A stretch of DNA of 32,804 nt from Stomatobaculum longum (GTDB lineage: Bacteria > Bacillota > Clostridia > Lachnospirales > Lachnospiraceae): positions 1-32,804 of the forward strand of contig CAJPKN010000007.1 of the NCBI GenBank assembly GCA_905370385.1, in the 5' to 3' direction. Positions 22,763 through 30,382 of this stretch are shown piece by piece. The translations under genes and the position numbers were made by a program. The notes below the pieces were generated by a model. It had not been told where the DNA came from and did no database searches. It was given only the letters and a program-made list of their open reading frames with translations. Each line of letters starts with the position of its first letter. The first letter of the stretch is position 1.

Positions 22763-23416
22763 ATGATGGAAAAAATACTCTGGCTCGCAATCGGTTATCT
22801 GTTCGGTAGTTTTCAGAGCGGTTATTTTCTCGGCAAGGCGAAGGGCATCGATGTTCGGAATTACGGGAGCCATTCGACCGGAGCGACCAATTCGCTTCGC
22901 GTCATGGGAACCGGCGCAGGTGTCCTGGTCTTGTTGCTCGATGCGGCTAAGGCCATTATTCCCTGTGTGCTTGCGCGTCACTTCTTTGCGGGACAGCCGG
23001 AGCTCACGCTCCTCATGGCACTCTGGACGGCGACGGGCGTCATGCTAGGACACGACTATCCCTTCTACCTCGGCTTTCGGGGCGGCAAGGGAGTTGCGAG
23101 TACGGTCGGCGTGCTGCTTGCACTCGACTGGCGCGTGGCGCTTGCGTGGTGTCTTCTCTTTATTGTGACCTGCTTCTTATTTCACTATGTTTCGCTTTCG
23201 TCCATTCTTTCTATGGTGTTTTTATTGGTGCTTGTGTCGGTTCTCTACTTCCGGCATACCCTGCCGGTCGGAGAGACACAGAGTCTTGAATTTCTGGCGC
23301 TCGGCCTTTTTAACCCGCTGCTCTCGATTTTCCGCCACAGGGCGAACATCGGGCGCTTGATGCGCGGTGAAGAGAGCCCCCTGCGCCTGTTTACACGCGG
23401 TATGGAGGTGAAGTGA
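22763..23416 (+). CDS. plsY: Acyl-phosphate glycerol-3-phosphate acyltransferase PlsY
   Basis: Integral membrane enzyme that moves the acyl group from acyl-phosphate (made by PlsX) to glycerol 3-phosphate, giving lysophosphatidate. 217 residues with several hydrophobic spans and the three PlsY motifs: GSFQSGYFLGKAKG with YGSHSTGATNSLRVMG, then HDYPFYLGFRGGKGVAST, and a C-terminal FRHRANIGRLMRGEE. Two adjacent ATGs (22763, 22766) and a TTG (22760) are possible; AAGGAG at 22751-22756 favours either ATG. It shares one base with gpsA, so substrate-making and substrate-using enzymes are linked. Confidence 0.95.
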   Translation: MMEKILWLAIGYLFGSFQSGYFLGKAKGIDVRNYGSHSTGATNSLRVMGTGAGVLVLLLDAAKAIIPCVLARHFFAGQPELTLLMALWTATGVMLGHDYPFYLGFRGGKGVASTVGVLLALDWRVALAWCLLFIVTCFLFHYVSLSSILSMVFLLVLVSVLYFRHTLPVGETQSLEFLALGLFNPLLSIFRHRANIGRLMRGEESPLRLFTRGMEVK

Positions 23417-24414
23417 TGGCTAAGGCTTCGGTATTGGGAGCGGGCGCCTGGGGTACGGCGCTCGCAATGCTGCTCTCGGACAACGGACATGAGGTAATGC
23501 TTTGGTCTCCTTTTGCGGAGCAGACCGAAGAGCTTCGACGCACGCGGAAGTCCGCGGCACTCGGTGAAGTCGAACTTCCCGAGAGCCTTTGTTTTACCTC
23601 GGACTTAAAAGAAGCGTCAGAGGGGCGAGAGCTTTTGGTTTTCGCAACCGCATCGGTGTATACGCGCGGTGTCGCAAAAGAGGTAAAGCCCTTTGTGAAG
23701 CCCGGACAGCTGATTGTCTGTGTGGCCAAGGGAATCGAGGATAAGAGTCTCCTGTTTCAGACGGACGAAGTCAAGCAGGAGATACCGGATGCGGTTGTGA
23801 CCTGCCTTTCGGGACCGAGTCATGCGGAAGAAGTCGCAAGACAGCTCCCGACGACCTGCGTCGCGGGAGCGGAGGACAGCGAAGTTGCCGCGAAGGTGCA
23901 ACAGCTCTTTATGAACCGTGTGTTCCGTGTGTATACTTCAACCGATGTGAGAGGGATTGAGCTCGGCGGTGCGGTCAAAAATGTGATTGCGCTCGCCGCG
24001 GGCATTGCCGACGGACTCGGCTACGGCGACAACACGAAGGCAGCGTTAATAACGCGCGGTATCGCGGAGACCGCACGTCTCGGTGTGAAAATCGGGGCAA
24101 ACTGGGAGACCTTCGCCGGTCTCACCGGCATCGGCGACCTCATTGTGACCTGCGCGAGTATGCACTCCAGAAACCGGAGGGCCGGCATTCTGATCGGACA
24201 AGGCAAGTCGATGGAAGAAGCCATGCGCGAAGTCGGCCAGGTTGTGGAAGGCGTTTATTCCGCGAAAGCGGCGCTCGCACTCGCGGAGCGGGAGCAGGTC
24301 GAAATGCCGATTGTAGAAGTCGTGAACCGCGTGCTGTTTTCGGGCCTCCCGGCGGCGGAAGCTGTGCAGATGCTCATGGAGCGCGATCCGGTTGCGGAGT
24401 GGAATCATTTATAA
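23416..24414 (+). CDS. gpsA: Glycerol-3-phosphate dehydrogenase [NAD(P)+]
   Basis: Reduces dihydroxyacetone phosphate to glycerol 3-phosphate, the PlsY substrate. 332 residues: N-terminal Rossmann motif VLGAGAWGTALAMLL, CVAKGIE, SGPSHAEEVARQLPT, catalytic lysine region GAVKNVIALAAGIADGLGYGDN, then GLTGIGDLIVTCASMHSRNRR, all diagnostic. ATG at 23416 has GGAGG 7 nt upstream (23404-23408); a GTG at 23413 in the same frame would add one residue. Last gene of the DUF512-der-plsY-gpsA run; the only hairpin after it is weak and lacks a U-tract. Confidence 0.97.
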   Translation: MAKASVLGAGAWGTALAMLLSDNGHEVMLWSPFAEQTEELRRTRKSAALGEVELPESLCFTSDLKEASEGRELLVFATASVYTRGVAKEVKPFVKPGQLIVCVAKGIEDKSLLFQTDEVKQEIPDAVVTCLSGPSHAEEVARQLPTTCVAGAEDSEVAAKVQQLFMNRVFRVYTSTDVRGIELGGAVKNVIALAAGIADGLGYGDNTKAALITRGIAETARLGVKIGANWETFAGLTGIGDLIVTCASMHSRNRRAGILIGQGKSMEEAMREVGQVVEGVYSAKAALALAEREQVEMPIVEVVNRVLFSGLPAAEAVQMLMERDPVAEWNHL

Positions 24415-24512
24415 AAGAAAGAACGGTCTTTCATCAAAGAAACCAAAAGCGATAGGGATACGGAACGGCAAATACCAAAACTGCTGAATCTCTATATTTT
24501 GCGTCTCGCCGG

Positions 24513-24541
24513 TTGACATCTCTAGATATGCTCTTTATAAT
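24513..24541 (+). promoter_or_regulatory. Perfect consensus promoter of the liv operon
   Basis: TTGACA at 24513-24518, exactly 17 bp, TATAAT at 24536-24541: both hexamers match the sigma-A consensus in all positions. Predicted start near 24548, giving a leader of about 38 nt. The 98 bp between gpsA and this promoter hold no gene that I can see. Confidence 0.9.
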
Positions 24542-24544
24542 CTT

Positions 24545-24567
24545 CGACATATCTGTTTGGTATGTTG
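24545..24567 (+). promoter_or_regulatory. 5'-end stem-loop in the livJ leader
   Basis: CGACATA (24545-24551) can pair with TATGTTG (24561-24567) with one G-U pair, leaving a 9-nt loop, almost at the predicted 5' end of the mRNA and just before the Shine-Dalgarno GGGAGGAAG. It may protect the transcript from decay or be an operator dyad. Confidence 0.4.
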
Positions 24568-24585
24568 AATTGGGAGGAAGTCAGT

Positions 24586-25788
24586 ATGAAAAAAGTGTTA
24601 TCGGCAATTTTGGCTGCTTCTATGGTTCTGAGCCTCGCGGCTTGCGGACAGCAGAAGAGCACTGAGAGCAAGGCATCCGGCGAGAGCAAGGCAGAAGGAC
24701 AGAGCCAGACGGGCGCTGAGGGTGCGGTCTGGAAAATCGGCGGTATCGGCCCGGTGACCGGCGGCGCGGCGGTTTACGGCCTCTCCTGCAAGAACGCACA
24801 GCAGCTTGCGGTGGATGAGATTAACGCGGCAGGCGGTATCAACGGCTATAAGGTCGAGATTGAGTTTGATGACGATGAGCATGATGCCGAGAAGTCGGTC
24901 AATGCATACAACCACTTGAAGGACTGGGGCATGCAGATGCTGCTCGGTACGGTTACGAGCGCGCCCTGCATTCAGGTTTCGAATGAGTCTGTGAAGGACA
25001 ATATGTTCCAGCTGACCCCGTCGGGTTCTGCGCCGGACTGCATCGCGAATTCCAACACCTTTGCGGTTTGCTTCTCGGATCCGCAGCAGGGTGAGAAGTC
25101 CGCGGAGTACATCGGCAGCCATAAGCTTGCAACGAAGATCGGTATCCTCTACGACTCTTCCGATGTCTATTCGAGCGGTATTCACGACAGCTTTGTCGAG
25201 AACGCAGAGAAGAACGGTCTTCAGATTGTCGCGGACGAGCAGTTCACGGCAGACAACAAGACGGACTTTAACATTCAGCTTCAGAACATCCGCAATTCCG
25301 GCGCAGAGCTTGTTTTCCTGCCCTTCTACTACACCGAGGCGGCGCTCGTCTTGAAGCAGAGCAAGGACATGGGCTACAGCCCGATTTTCTTCGGCTGCGA
25401 CGGTATGGACGGTATTCTGAACCTCGACGGCTTTGACAAGTCGCTGGCGGAGGGCCTCATGCTTCTGACCCCGTTCTCTGCGGATGCAAAGGATGAGAAG
25501 ACGCAGAAGTTTGTCGCTGCCTACAAGGAGCGTTTCAAGGAGGTTCCGATTCAGTTCGCTGCAGATACCTATGACGGTATGTATGCCATCAAGGAAGCTG
25601 CGGAGAAGGCAAATCTGAACCCGAGCATGTCGGTCGAGGAAATCGGCAAGGCAATGGAGCAGGCAATCACGGAGATTCAGCTTGAGGGTCTCACCGGTAC
25701 CATCACCTGGAATGCGGACGGTTCTCCGTCCAAGGAGCCCAAGGCAGTTGTGATCAAGGACGGCGCTTACCAGTCGATTGAAGACTGA
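24586..25788 (+). CDS. livJ: Branched-chain amino acid ABC transporter, substrate-binding lipoprotein
   Basis: Extracytoplasmic binding protein of a Liv-type importer. 400 residues: lipoprotein signal MKKVLSAILAASMVLSLAAC with the lipobox LAAC (cysteine 20), a low-complexity Ser/Gly/Lys/Glu linker (residues 21-46), then a periplasmic-binding type I fold starting WKIGGIGPVTGGAAVYGLS, with AVDEINAAGGINGYKVEI and LGTVTSAPCIQVS. ATG 24586 is chosen for the GGGAGGAAG ribosome site and because the signal peptide starts there; ATG 24562 lies upstream of that site. Followed by a hairpin terminator before livH, which should make this protein more abundant than the permease. Ligand (Leu/Ile/Val or another amino acid) is not certain. 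Confidence 0.94.
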   Translation: MKKVLSAILAASMVLSLAACGQQKSTESKASGESKAEGQSQTGAEGAVWKIGGIGPVTGGAAVYGLSCKNAQQLAVDEINAAGGINGYKVEIEFDDDEHDAEKSVNAYNHLKDWGMQMLLGTVTSAPCIQVSNESVKDNMFQLTPSGSAPDCIANSNTFAVCFSDPQQGEKSAEYIGSHKLATKIGILYDSSDVYSSGIHDSFVENAEKNGLQIVADEQFTADNKTDFNIQLQNIRNSGAELVFLPFYYTEAALVLKQSKDMGYSPIFFGCDGMDGILNLDGFDKSLAEGLMLLTPFSADAKDEKTQKFVAAYKERFKEVPIQFAADTYDGMYAIKEAAEKANLNPSMSVEEIGKAMEQAITEIQLEGLTGTITWNADGSPSKEPKAVVIKDGAYQSIED

Positions 25789-25808
25789 CGCATACGAACG
25801 GAATGAGC

Positions 25809-25842
25809 GAAAGGGCTGCGTAGTTTGCAGCCCTTTCTTTAT
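25809..25842 (+). terminator. Terminator-like hairpin between livJ and livH
   Basis: An 11-bp perfect stem, GAAAGGGCTGC (25809-25819) with GCAGCCCTTTC (25827-25837), loop GTAGTTT, followed by TTTAT. It sits 20 bp after livJ and 18 bp before the livH start. No new promoter follows, so it most likely acts as a partial terminator or mRNA 3' stabiliser. Confidence 0.8.
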
Positions 25843-25860
25843 CATAAAAGGAGAGCAGTT

Positions 25861-26742
25861 ATGAAATTTTTATCTTTTTTTCTCAGCGGCATCAGTTTGG
25901 GATCCATCTATGCCATCATTGCCCTGGGATACACAATGGTCTACGGCATCGCGAAGATGTTGAACTTTGCGCACGGTGATATCATTATGGTCGGCGGCTA
26001 TGTCGCATTTACGGCGATGTCCGCGCTGAACCTACCGGCCTCCGTAGCCGTACTGCTCTCGGTGTTATTTTGCACGGCTCTCGGTGTGATCATCGAAGGT
26101 GTCGCCTACAAGCCGCTGCGCGGCGCGAACAGTCTTGCGGTCTTGATTACGGCAATCGGCGTATCGTATCTCTTACAAAACTTGGCCTTGCTCATCTTCG
26201 GTGCAAATCCGAAGAGCTTTCAGTCTGTTGTTCCGATTCGGTCGATGAGTTTCGCAAACGGGCAACTGGTCATATCCGGTGAGACCGTCGCTGCCATTGC
26301 CGCCTGCTTCCTTGTCATGGTGGTGCTCACGACCTTTATCAACAAGACCCGCGCCGGTCAGGCCATGCTTGCGGTGGCGGAGGATAAGGGCGCTGCAACG
26401 CTGATGGGTATCAATGTCAACGCGACGGTCGCACTGACCTTTGCCATCGGTTCTGCGCTTGCCGCGCTTGCAGGTGTGCTGCTCTGCTCGGCTTACCCGA
26501 CGCTGACGCCGACCACCGGCGCGATGCCCGGCATCAAGGCCTTTGTCGCCGCGGTCCTCGGCGGAATCGGTTCCATTCCCGGCGCGCTGATCGGCGGACT
26601 GCTGCTCGGTGTGCTCGAGAACCTCTCGAAGGCCTATATCTCCTCCAAACTCTCGGATGCCATTGTTTTCTCGGTGCTCATCTTGGTTCTGGTGGTGCGG
26701 CCCACCGGCATACTCGGGAAAAAGATGAGAGAGAAGGTGTAA
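25861..26742 (+). CDS. livH: Branched-chain amino acid ABC transporter permease LivH
   Basis: First transmembrane subunit of the importer. 293 residues, highly hydrophobic, with LivH-family segments SGISLGSIYAIIALGYTMVYGIAKMLNFAHGDI-type N-terminus (seen from residue 9), YKPLRGANSLAVLITAIGVS, and the ATPase-contact loop region AGQAMLAVAEDKGAATLMGIN near residue 165, ending LVVRPTGILGKK. ATG 25861 follows AAGGAGAG; the frame is open further upstream through the terminator hairpin, which is not coding. livM starts 1 bp after the stop. Confidence 0.95.
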   Translation: MKFLSFFLSGISLGSIYAIIALGYTMVYGIAKMLNFAHGDIIMVGGYVAFTAMSALNLPASVAVLLSVLFCTALGVIIEGVAYKPLRGANSLAVLITAIGVSYLLQNLALLIFGANPKSFQSVVPIRSMSFANGQLVISGETVAAIAACFLVMVVLTTFINKTRAGQAMLAVAEDKGAATLMGINVNATVALTFAIGSALAALAGVLLCSAYPTLTPTTGAMPGIKAFVAAVLGGIGSIPGALIGGLLLGVLENLSKAYISSKLSDAIVFSVLILVLVVRPTGILGKKMREKV

Positions 26743-26743
26743 T

Positions 26744-27802
26744 ATGAACAGAAGCTCTGAAAAAAAAGCATTTATCAATGATTGCATCACGTATGCCCTT
26801 GTCGTCATCGCCTTTGTCATCGTACAGCTTTTGGTGAACGGCGGCGCTGTGAGCTCCCTCTTTAAGGGACTGCTCGTGCCGCTCTGCACCTATGCGATAC
26901 TTGCGGTCAGTCTGAATTTGGTGGTCGGCATCTCGGGCGAGCTGTCGCTGGGGCATGCGGGATTCATGTGTGTGGGCGCATTCAGTTCGGCCCTCTTTAC
27001 GAATCTCATGGCCGGCAAACTCCCGGGCGGGCTAGACTTTGCACTCGCCGTTTTAATCGGCGCTTCGGTTGCGGCTTTCTTCGGTTTTTTGATCGGTATA
27101 CCGGTGCTTCGTCTTAAGGGCGATTACCTTGCGATCGTGACACTTGCGTTCGGTGAGATTGTCAAAAATATCATCAACGCGCTTTATCTCGGTGTGGATG
27201 CGAAGGGCATTCATGTATCGCTCAAAGATACGGCGGCATTAAAACTGGAGACCGGCGGCAAGATTCTCATTAAGGGGGCGCAGGGCATCACCGGAACGCC
27301 GCGGCTCTCGAGCTTTTTTGCCGGCATCGTCCTCTTGCTGATTTCGCTCTTTGTTGTGCAGAACTTGATTCGTTCCCGCACGGGACGCGCAATTATGGCC
27401 ATTCGAGACAATGAAATCGCAGCGGAGTCGGTCGGTCTCCATGTGACCCGCTATAAGCTCCTCGCGTTTACGATTTCCGCGGCACTTGCCGGCGTGGGCG
27501 GTGTGCTCTATGCGCACAATCTGAGTACCTTACAGGCACTGCCGAAGAATTTCGGCTATAATATGTCCATCGCAATTTTGGTCTTTGTCGTGATGGGCGG
27601 AATCGGTAATATGCGCGGCTCCGTCATTGCGGCAGTGGTCTTGACCGCGCTGCCGGAGTTGCTCCGCGGACTCAGTGATTTCCGCATGCTGATTTATGCG
27701 GTTGTCCTGATTCTCATGATGCTCTTTACCTCCGCTCCCGCGTTTATACAGTATCGAGAGCGAATTTTCTCCGGCATCCGCAAGCCCGGGAAACAGGCGT
27801 AA
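26744..27802 (+). CDS. livM: Branched-chain amino acid ABC transporter permease LivM
   Basis: Second permease subunit, 352 residues with about eight to ten hydrophobic spans. Family segments include LNLVVGISGELSLGHAGFM, PVLRLKGDYLAIVTLAFGEI, and the ATPase-contact loop SRTGRAIMAIRDNEIAAESVGL, then VMGGIGNMRGSVIAA. A long soluble loop around residues 150-190 separates membrane halves, as in other LivM proteins. AGAAGG lies before the ATG. The sequence continues to livG after 13 bp with a strong ribosome site. Confidence 0.95.
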   Translation: MNRSSEKKAFINDCITYALVVIAFVIVQLLVNGGAVSSLFKGLLVPLCTYAILAVSLNLVVGISGELSLGHAGFMCVGAFSSALFTNLMAGKLPGGLDFALAVLIGASVAAFFGFLIGIPVLRLKGDYLAIVTLAFGEIVKNIINALYLGVDAKGIHVSLKDTAALKLETGGKILIKGAQGITGTPRLSSFFAGIVLLLISLFVVQNLIRSRTGRAIMAIRDNEIAAESVGLHVTRYKLLAFTISAALAGVGGVLYAHNLSTLQALPKNFGYNMSIAILVFVVMGGIGNMRGSVIAAVVLTALPELLRGLSDFRMLIYAVVLILMMLFTSAPAFIQYRERIFSGIRKPGKQA

Positions 27803-27815
27803 AGGAGGAGAAGTT

Positions 27816-28574
<759 letters not shown>

Positions 28575-28583
28575 GGAGGACTT

Positions 28584-29297
28584 ATGGACGCATTGCTCAA
28601 GGTGAAGGACTTACATGTCTATTACGGAATGATACATGCGATACGCGGTATTTCGTTTGAAGTGAATCGCGGAGAAATCGTGACTCTGATCGGTGCAAAC
28701 GGCGCCGGTAAAACGACCACGCTGCACACAATTACGGGACTCTTGCCTTCGTCCGGCGGCGAGGTGATATACAACGAGAAAAACATCACCCATGTGCCGG
28801 GCTATCAGCTTGTTCGGCGCGGTCTCGCGCATGTTCCGGAGGGCAGAAGAGTATTCTCCCAGTTGTCTGTCTTGCAGAACTTGGAACTCGGTGCTTTTAC
28901 GCGTCGCAGCAAAGAAGAAAAGGCAGAGACCTTAAAAGAAATATATCGCCGCTTCCCGCGACTTGAGGAGAGAAAGAACCAGCTTGCGGGAACACTCTCG
29001 GGCGGTGAGCAGCAGATGCTCGCCATGGGACGTGCTCTTATGAGTAAGCCGGAGATGCTGGTGCTCGATGAGCCCTCGATGGGACTCTCGCCGATTTACG
29101 TGAATGAGATTTTCGATATCATCAAGTCCATTCATGAGAGCGGAACCACGGTGCTTCTGGTCGAACAGAACGCGAAAAAGGCACTTTCCATCGCCAACCG
29201 CGCCTATGTCCTGGAGACAGGAACCATACGAATTTCCGGAACGGCGGAAGCGCTCTTAAACAATGACGAGGTGAAGAGTGCTTATCTCAGCGAATAA
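28584..29297 (+). CDS. livF: Branched-chain amino acid ABC transporter ATPase LivF
   Basis: Second nucleotide-binding subunit, 237 residues, the usual LivF size. LKVKDLHVYYGMIHAIRGIS opens the domain; Walker A GANGAGKTTT begins at residue 37; LAHVPEGRRVFSQLSVLQNL is the LivF-specific segment; signature LSGGEQQMLAMGRALM; Walker B MLVLDEPSMGLSP; VEQNAKKAL holds the switch region. The Shine-Dalgarno AAGGAGG overlaps the livG stop codon. It completes a full livJHMGF set, so the transporter should be functional. rnhA follows 13 bp after the stop. Confidence 0.97.
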   Translation: MDALLKVKDLHVYYGMIHAIRGISFEVNRGEIVTLIGANGAGKTTTLHTITGLLPSSGGEVIYNEKNITHVPGYQLVRRGLAHVPEGRRVFSQLSVLQNLELGAFTRRSKEEKAETLKEIYRRFPRLEERKNQLAGTLSGGEQQMLAMGRALMSKPEMLVLDEPSMGLSPIYVNEIFDIIKSIHESGTTVLLVEQNAKKALSIANRAYVLETGTIRISGTAEALLNNDEVKSAYLSE

Positions 29298-29310
29298 GGC
29301 AGACGGGGAT

Positions 29311-29802
29311 ATGAGCTTAACGAAGGTCAAATTATTTTCGGACGGCGCCGCGCGCGGGAACCCCGAGGGGCCGGCGGGCTACGGCACCATTTTGCAAGTA
29401 ACGGACGGCAGCGGGAAGTTACATGAGAAAGAGCTCTCACAGGGCTTTCGAAAGAGTACGAACAATCGTATGGAACTGCTCGGTTGCATTGCGGGGTTTG
29501 AGGCACTGACTCGTCCCTGTGAAGTGACGGTTTACTCGGATTCCCGCTATCTGGTCGATGCCTTTAATCAGCACTGGATTGACAGTTGGCAGAAAAAAAA
29601 CTGGACGCGCGGCAAAAATGAGCCGGTCAAGAATGTAGACCTTTGGAAGCGCCTCTTAAAGGCAATGGCGCCCCACCGGGTAGAATTCTGTTGGGTCAAG
29701 GGGCATGCGGGGCATACCGAAAACGAGCGCTGTGACGCGCTTGCAACCGATGCCGCGGATCACCGCGCATTTGAGGAGGACAAGGTCGATGAGACGGCAT
29801 GA
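29311..29802 (+). CDS. rnhA: Ribonuclease HI
   Basis: Cleaves the RNA strand of RNA-DNA hybrids (R-loops, primers). 163 residues with all four catalytic acids visible: D11 in LFSDGAARGNPEG, E55 in NNRMELLG, D77 in VYSDSRYLVDAF, and the final aspartate in ENERCDALATDAAD, together with the histidine loop VKGHAGH. I choose ATG 29311; the in-frame GTG at 29278 overlaps livF and would add residues with no family match. AAGG lies 11 nt upstream, so the ribosome site is moderate. It appears to be co-transcribed with the liv genes, an unusual functional neighbour. Confidence 0.95.
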   Translation: MSLTKVKLFSDGAARGNPEGPAGYGTILQVTDGSGKLHEKELSQGFRKSTNNRMELLGCIAGFEALTRPCEVTVYSDSRYLVDAFNQHWIDSWQKKNWTRGKNEPVKNVDLWKRLLKAMAPHRVEFCWVKGHAGHTENERCDALATDAADHRAFEEDKVDETA

Positions 29803-30289
29803 GAGATGGCGTCTTTTCGCAACTGTCCTCTTCTTTGGCATCCTGCTGACGCTTCTCATCAATTCAATACTGAGCGAAAAGAGGCGTCGCATTGCGGCAC
29901 GTGTCGCGCTGCAAGAAGGGGTACAGGGAGAAAGCAGTCTGAAGGTGGGCTACGGCTATCGGGACTTTAAAAAGAAGTTCGAAGACACCGATCGCATTAT
30001 CGCCCTGCTCAGGGAGAGAGAGAAGACCGAGAAGCGCGAGTCGGACGGTGAGCGCTTTGCGAGCGAAGAATTGCGCTACTGGGAGACACAACTGAATGCA
30101 CTCTGTCAGGTTCTTCCGTACGTACTGAGCGATCAGGAAGCGGCAGCCTTTCTCAAAGATCAGCAGGAGTGGCGAAAAAAGCGCGGCACAGGCGAAAACG
30201 AAACGGTTCTCTCCGTGAAAGAACAGGCAGAGAATACCAGAGCGCGGGCCTATGCGCTTTTGGAACAATATAAGGATCGTCTGCGTTAG
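29789..30289 (+). CDS. Membrane-anchored protein, possible DUF1311/LprI-like domain
   Basis: I do not recognise this 166-residue protein firmly. It has a basic N-terminus (MRRHERWRLF), one transmembrane segment or uncleaved signal anchor at about residues 9-28, then a strongly charged, mostly helical domain predicted outside the membrane. The segment YWETQLNALCQVLPYVLSDQ followed by EAAAFLKDQQEWRKKRG has the pattern of DUF1311 (LprI N-terminal) domains, where an L...W/R-rich QxxWxxxR helix is typical; LprI of mycobacteria inhibits lysozyme. Only one cysteine is present. Start ATG 29789, with GAGGAGGA at 29773-29780, overlaps the rnhA stop by 14 nt. Function unknown. Confidence 0.7.
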   Translation: MRRHERWRLFATVLFFGILLTLLINSILSEKRRRIAARVALQEGVQGESSLKVGYGYRDFKKKFEDTDRIIALLREREKTEKRESDGERFASEELRYWETQLNALCQVLPYVLSDQEAAAFLKDQQEWRKKRGTGENETVLSVKEQAENTRARAYALLEQYKDRLR

Positions 30290-30307
30290 CGCTGTGTGCA
30301 AAGCGGA

Positions 30308-30336
30308 TTTACAGAACGGTCATTTACGGCTACAAT
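30308..30336 (+). promoter_or_regulatory. Promoter of alaS
   Basis: TTTACA at 30308-30313, 17-bp spacer, TACAAT at 30331-30336. Predicted start near 30343 leaves a leader of about 40 nt, too short for a T-box. A second TACAAT at 30355-30360 has no matching -35. Confidence 0.7.
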
Positions 30337-30382
30337 AGAATTTTAGGAAAATCATACAATATCAAAACAGAGGGGCAGTGCA

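Noticed and set aside
24417..24432. Hairpin GAAAGA-ACGG-TCTTTC after gpsA as a terminator
   Set aside because: Only six mostly A-U pairs and no U-tract after it; too weak to call.
24415..24512. A small gene or riboswitch between gpsA and the liv promoter
   Set aside because: No open frame with a ribosome site and no convincing paired structure; I see nothing definable.
24598..25845. Long minus-strand open frame (415 codons) opposite livJ
   Set aside because: The opposite frame is clearly the binding lipoprotein; the translation is Arg/Leu-rich with no family features and runs through the livJ terminator.
29278..29310. GTG start for rnhA overlapping livF
   Set aside because: The added eleven residues have no counterpart in RNase HI, whose first strand begins just after 29311.
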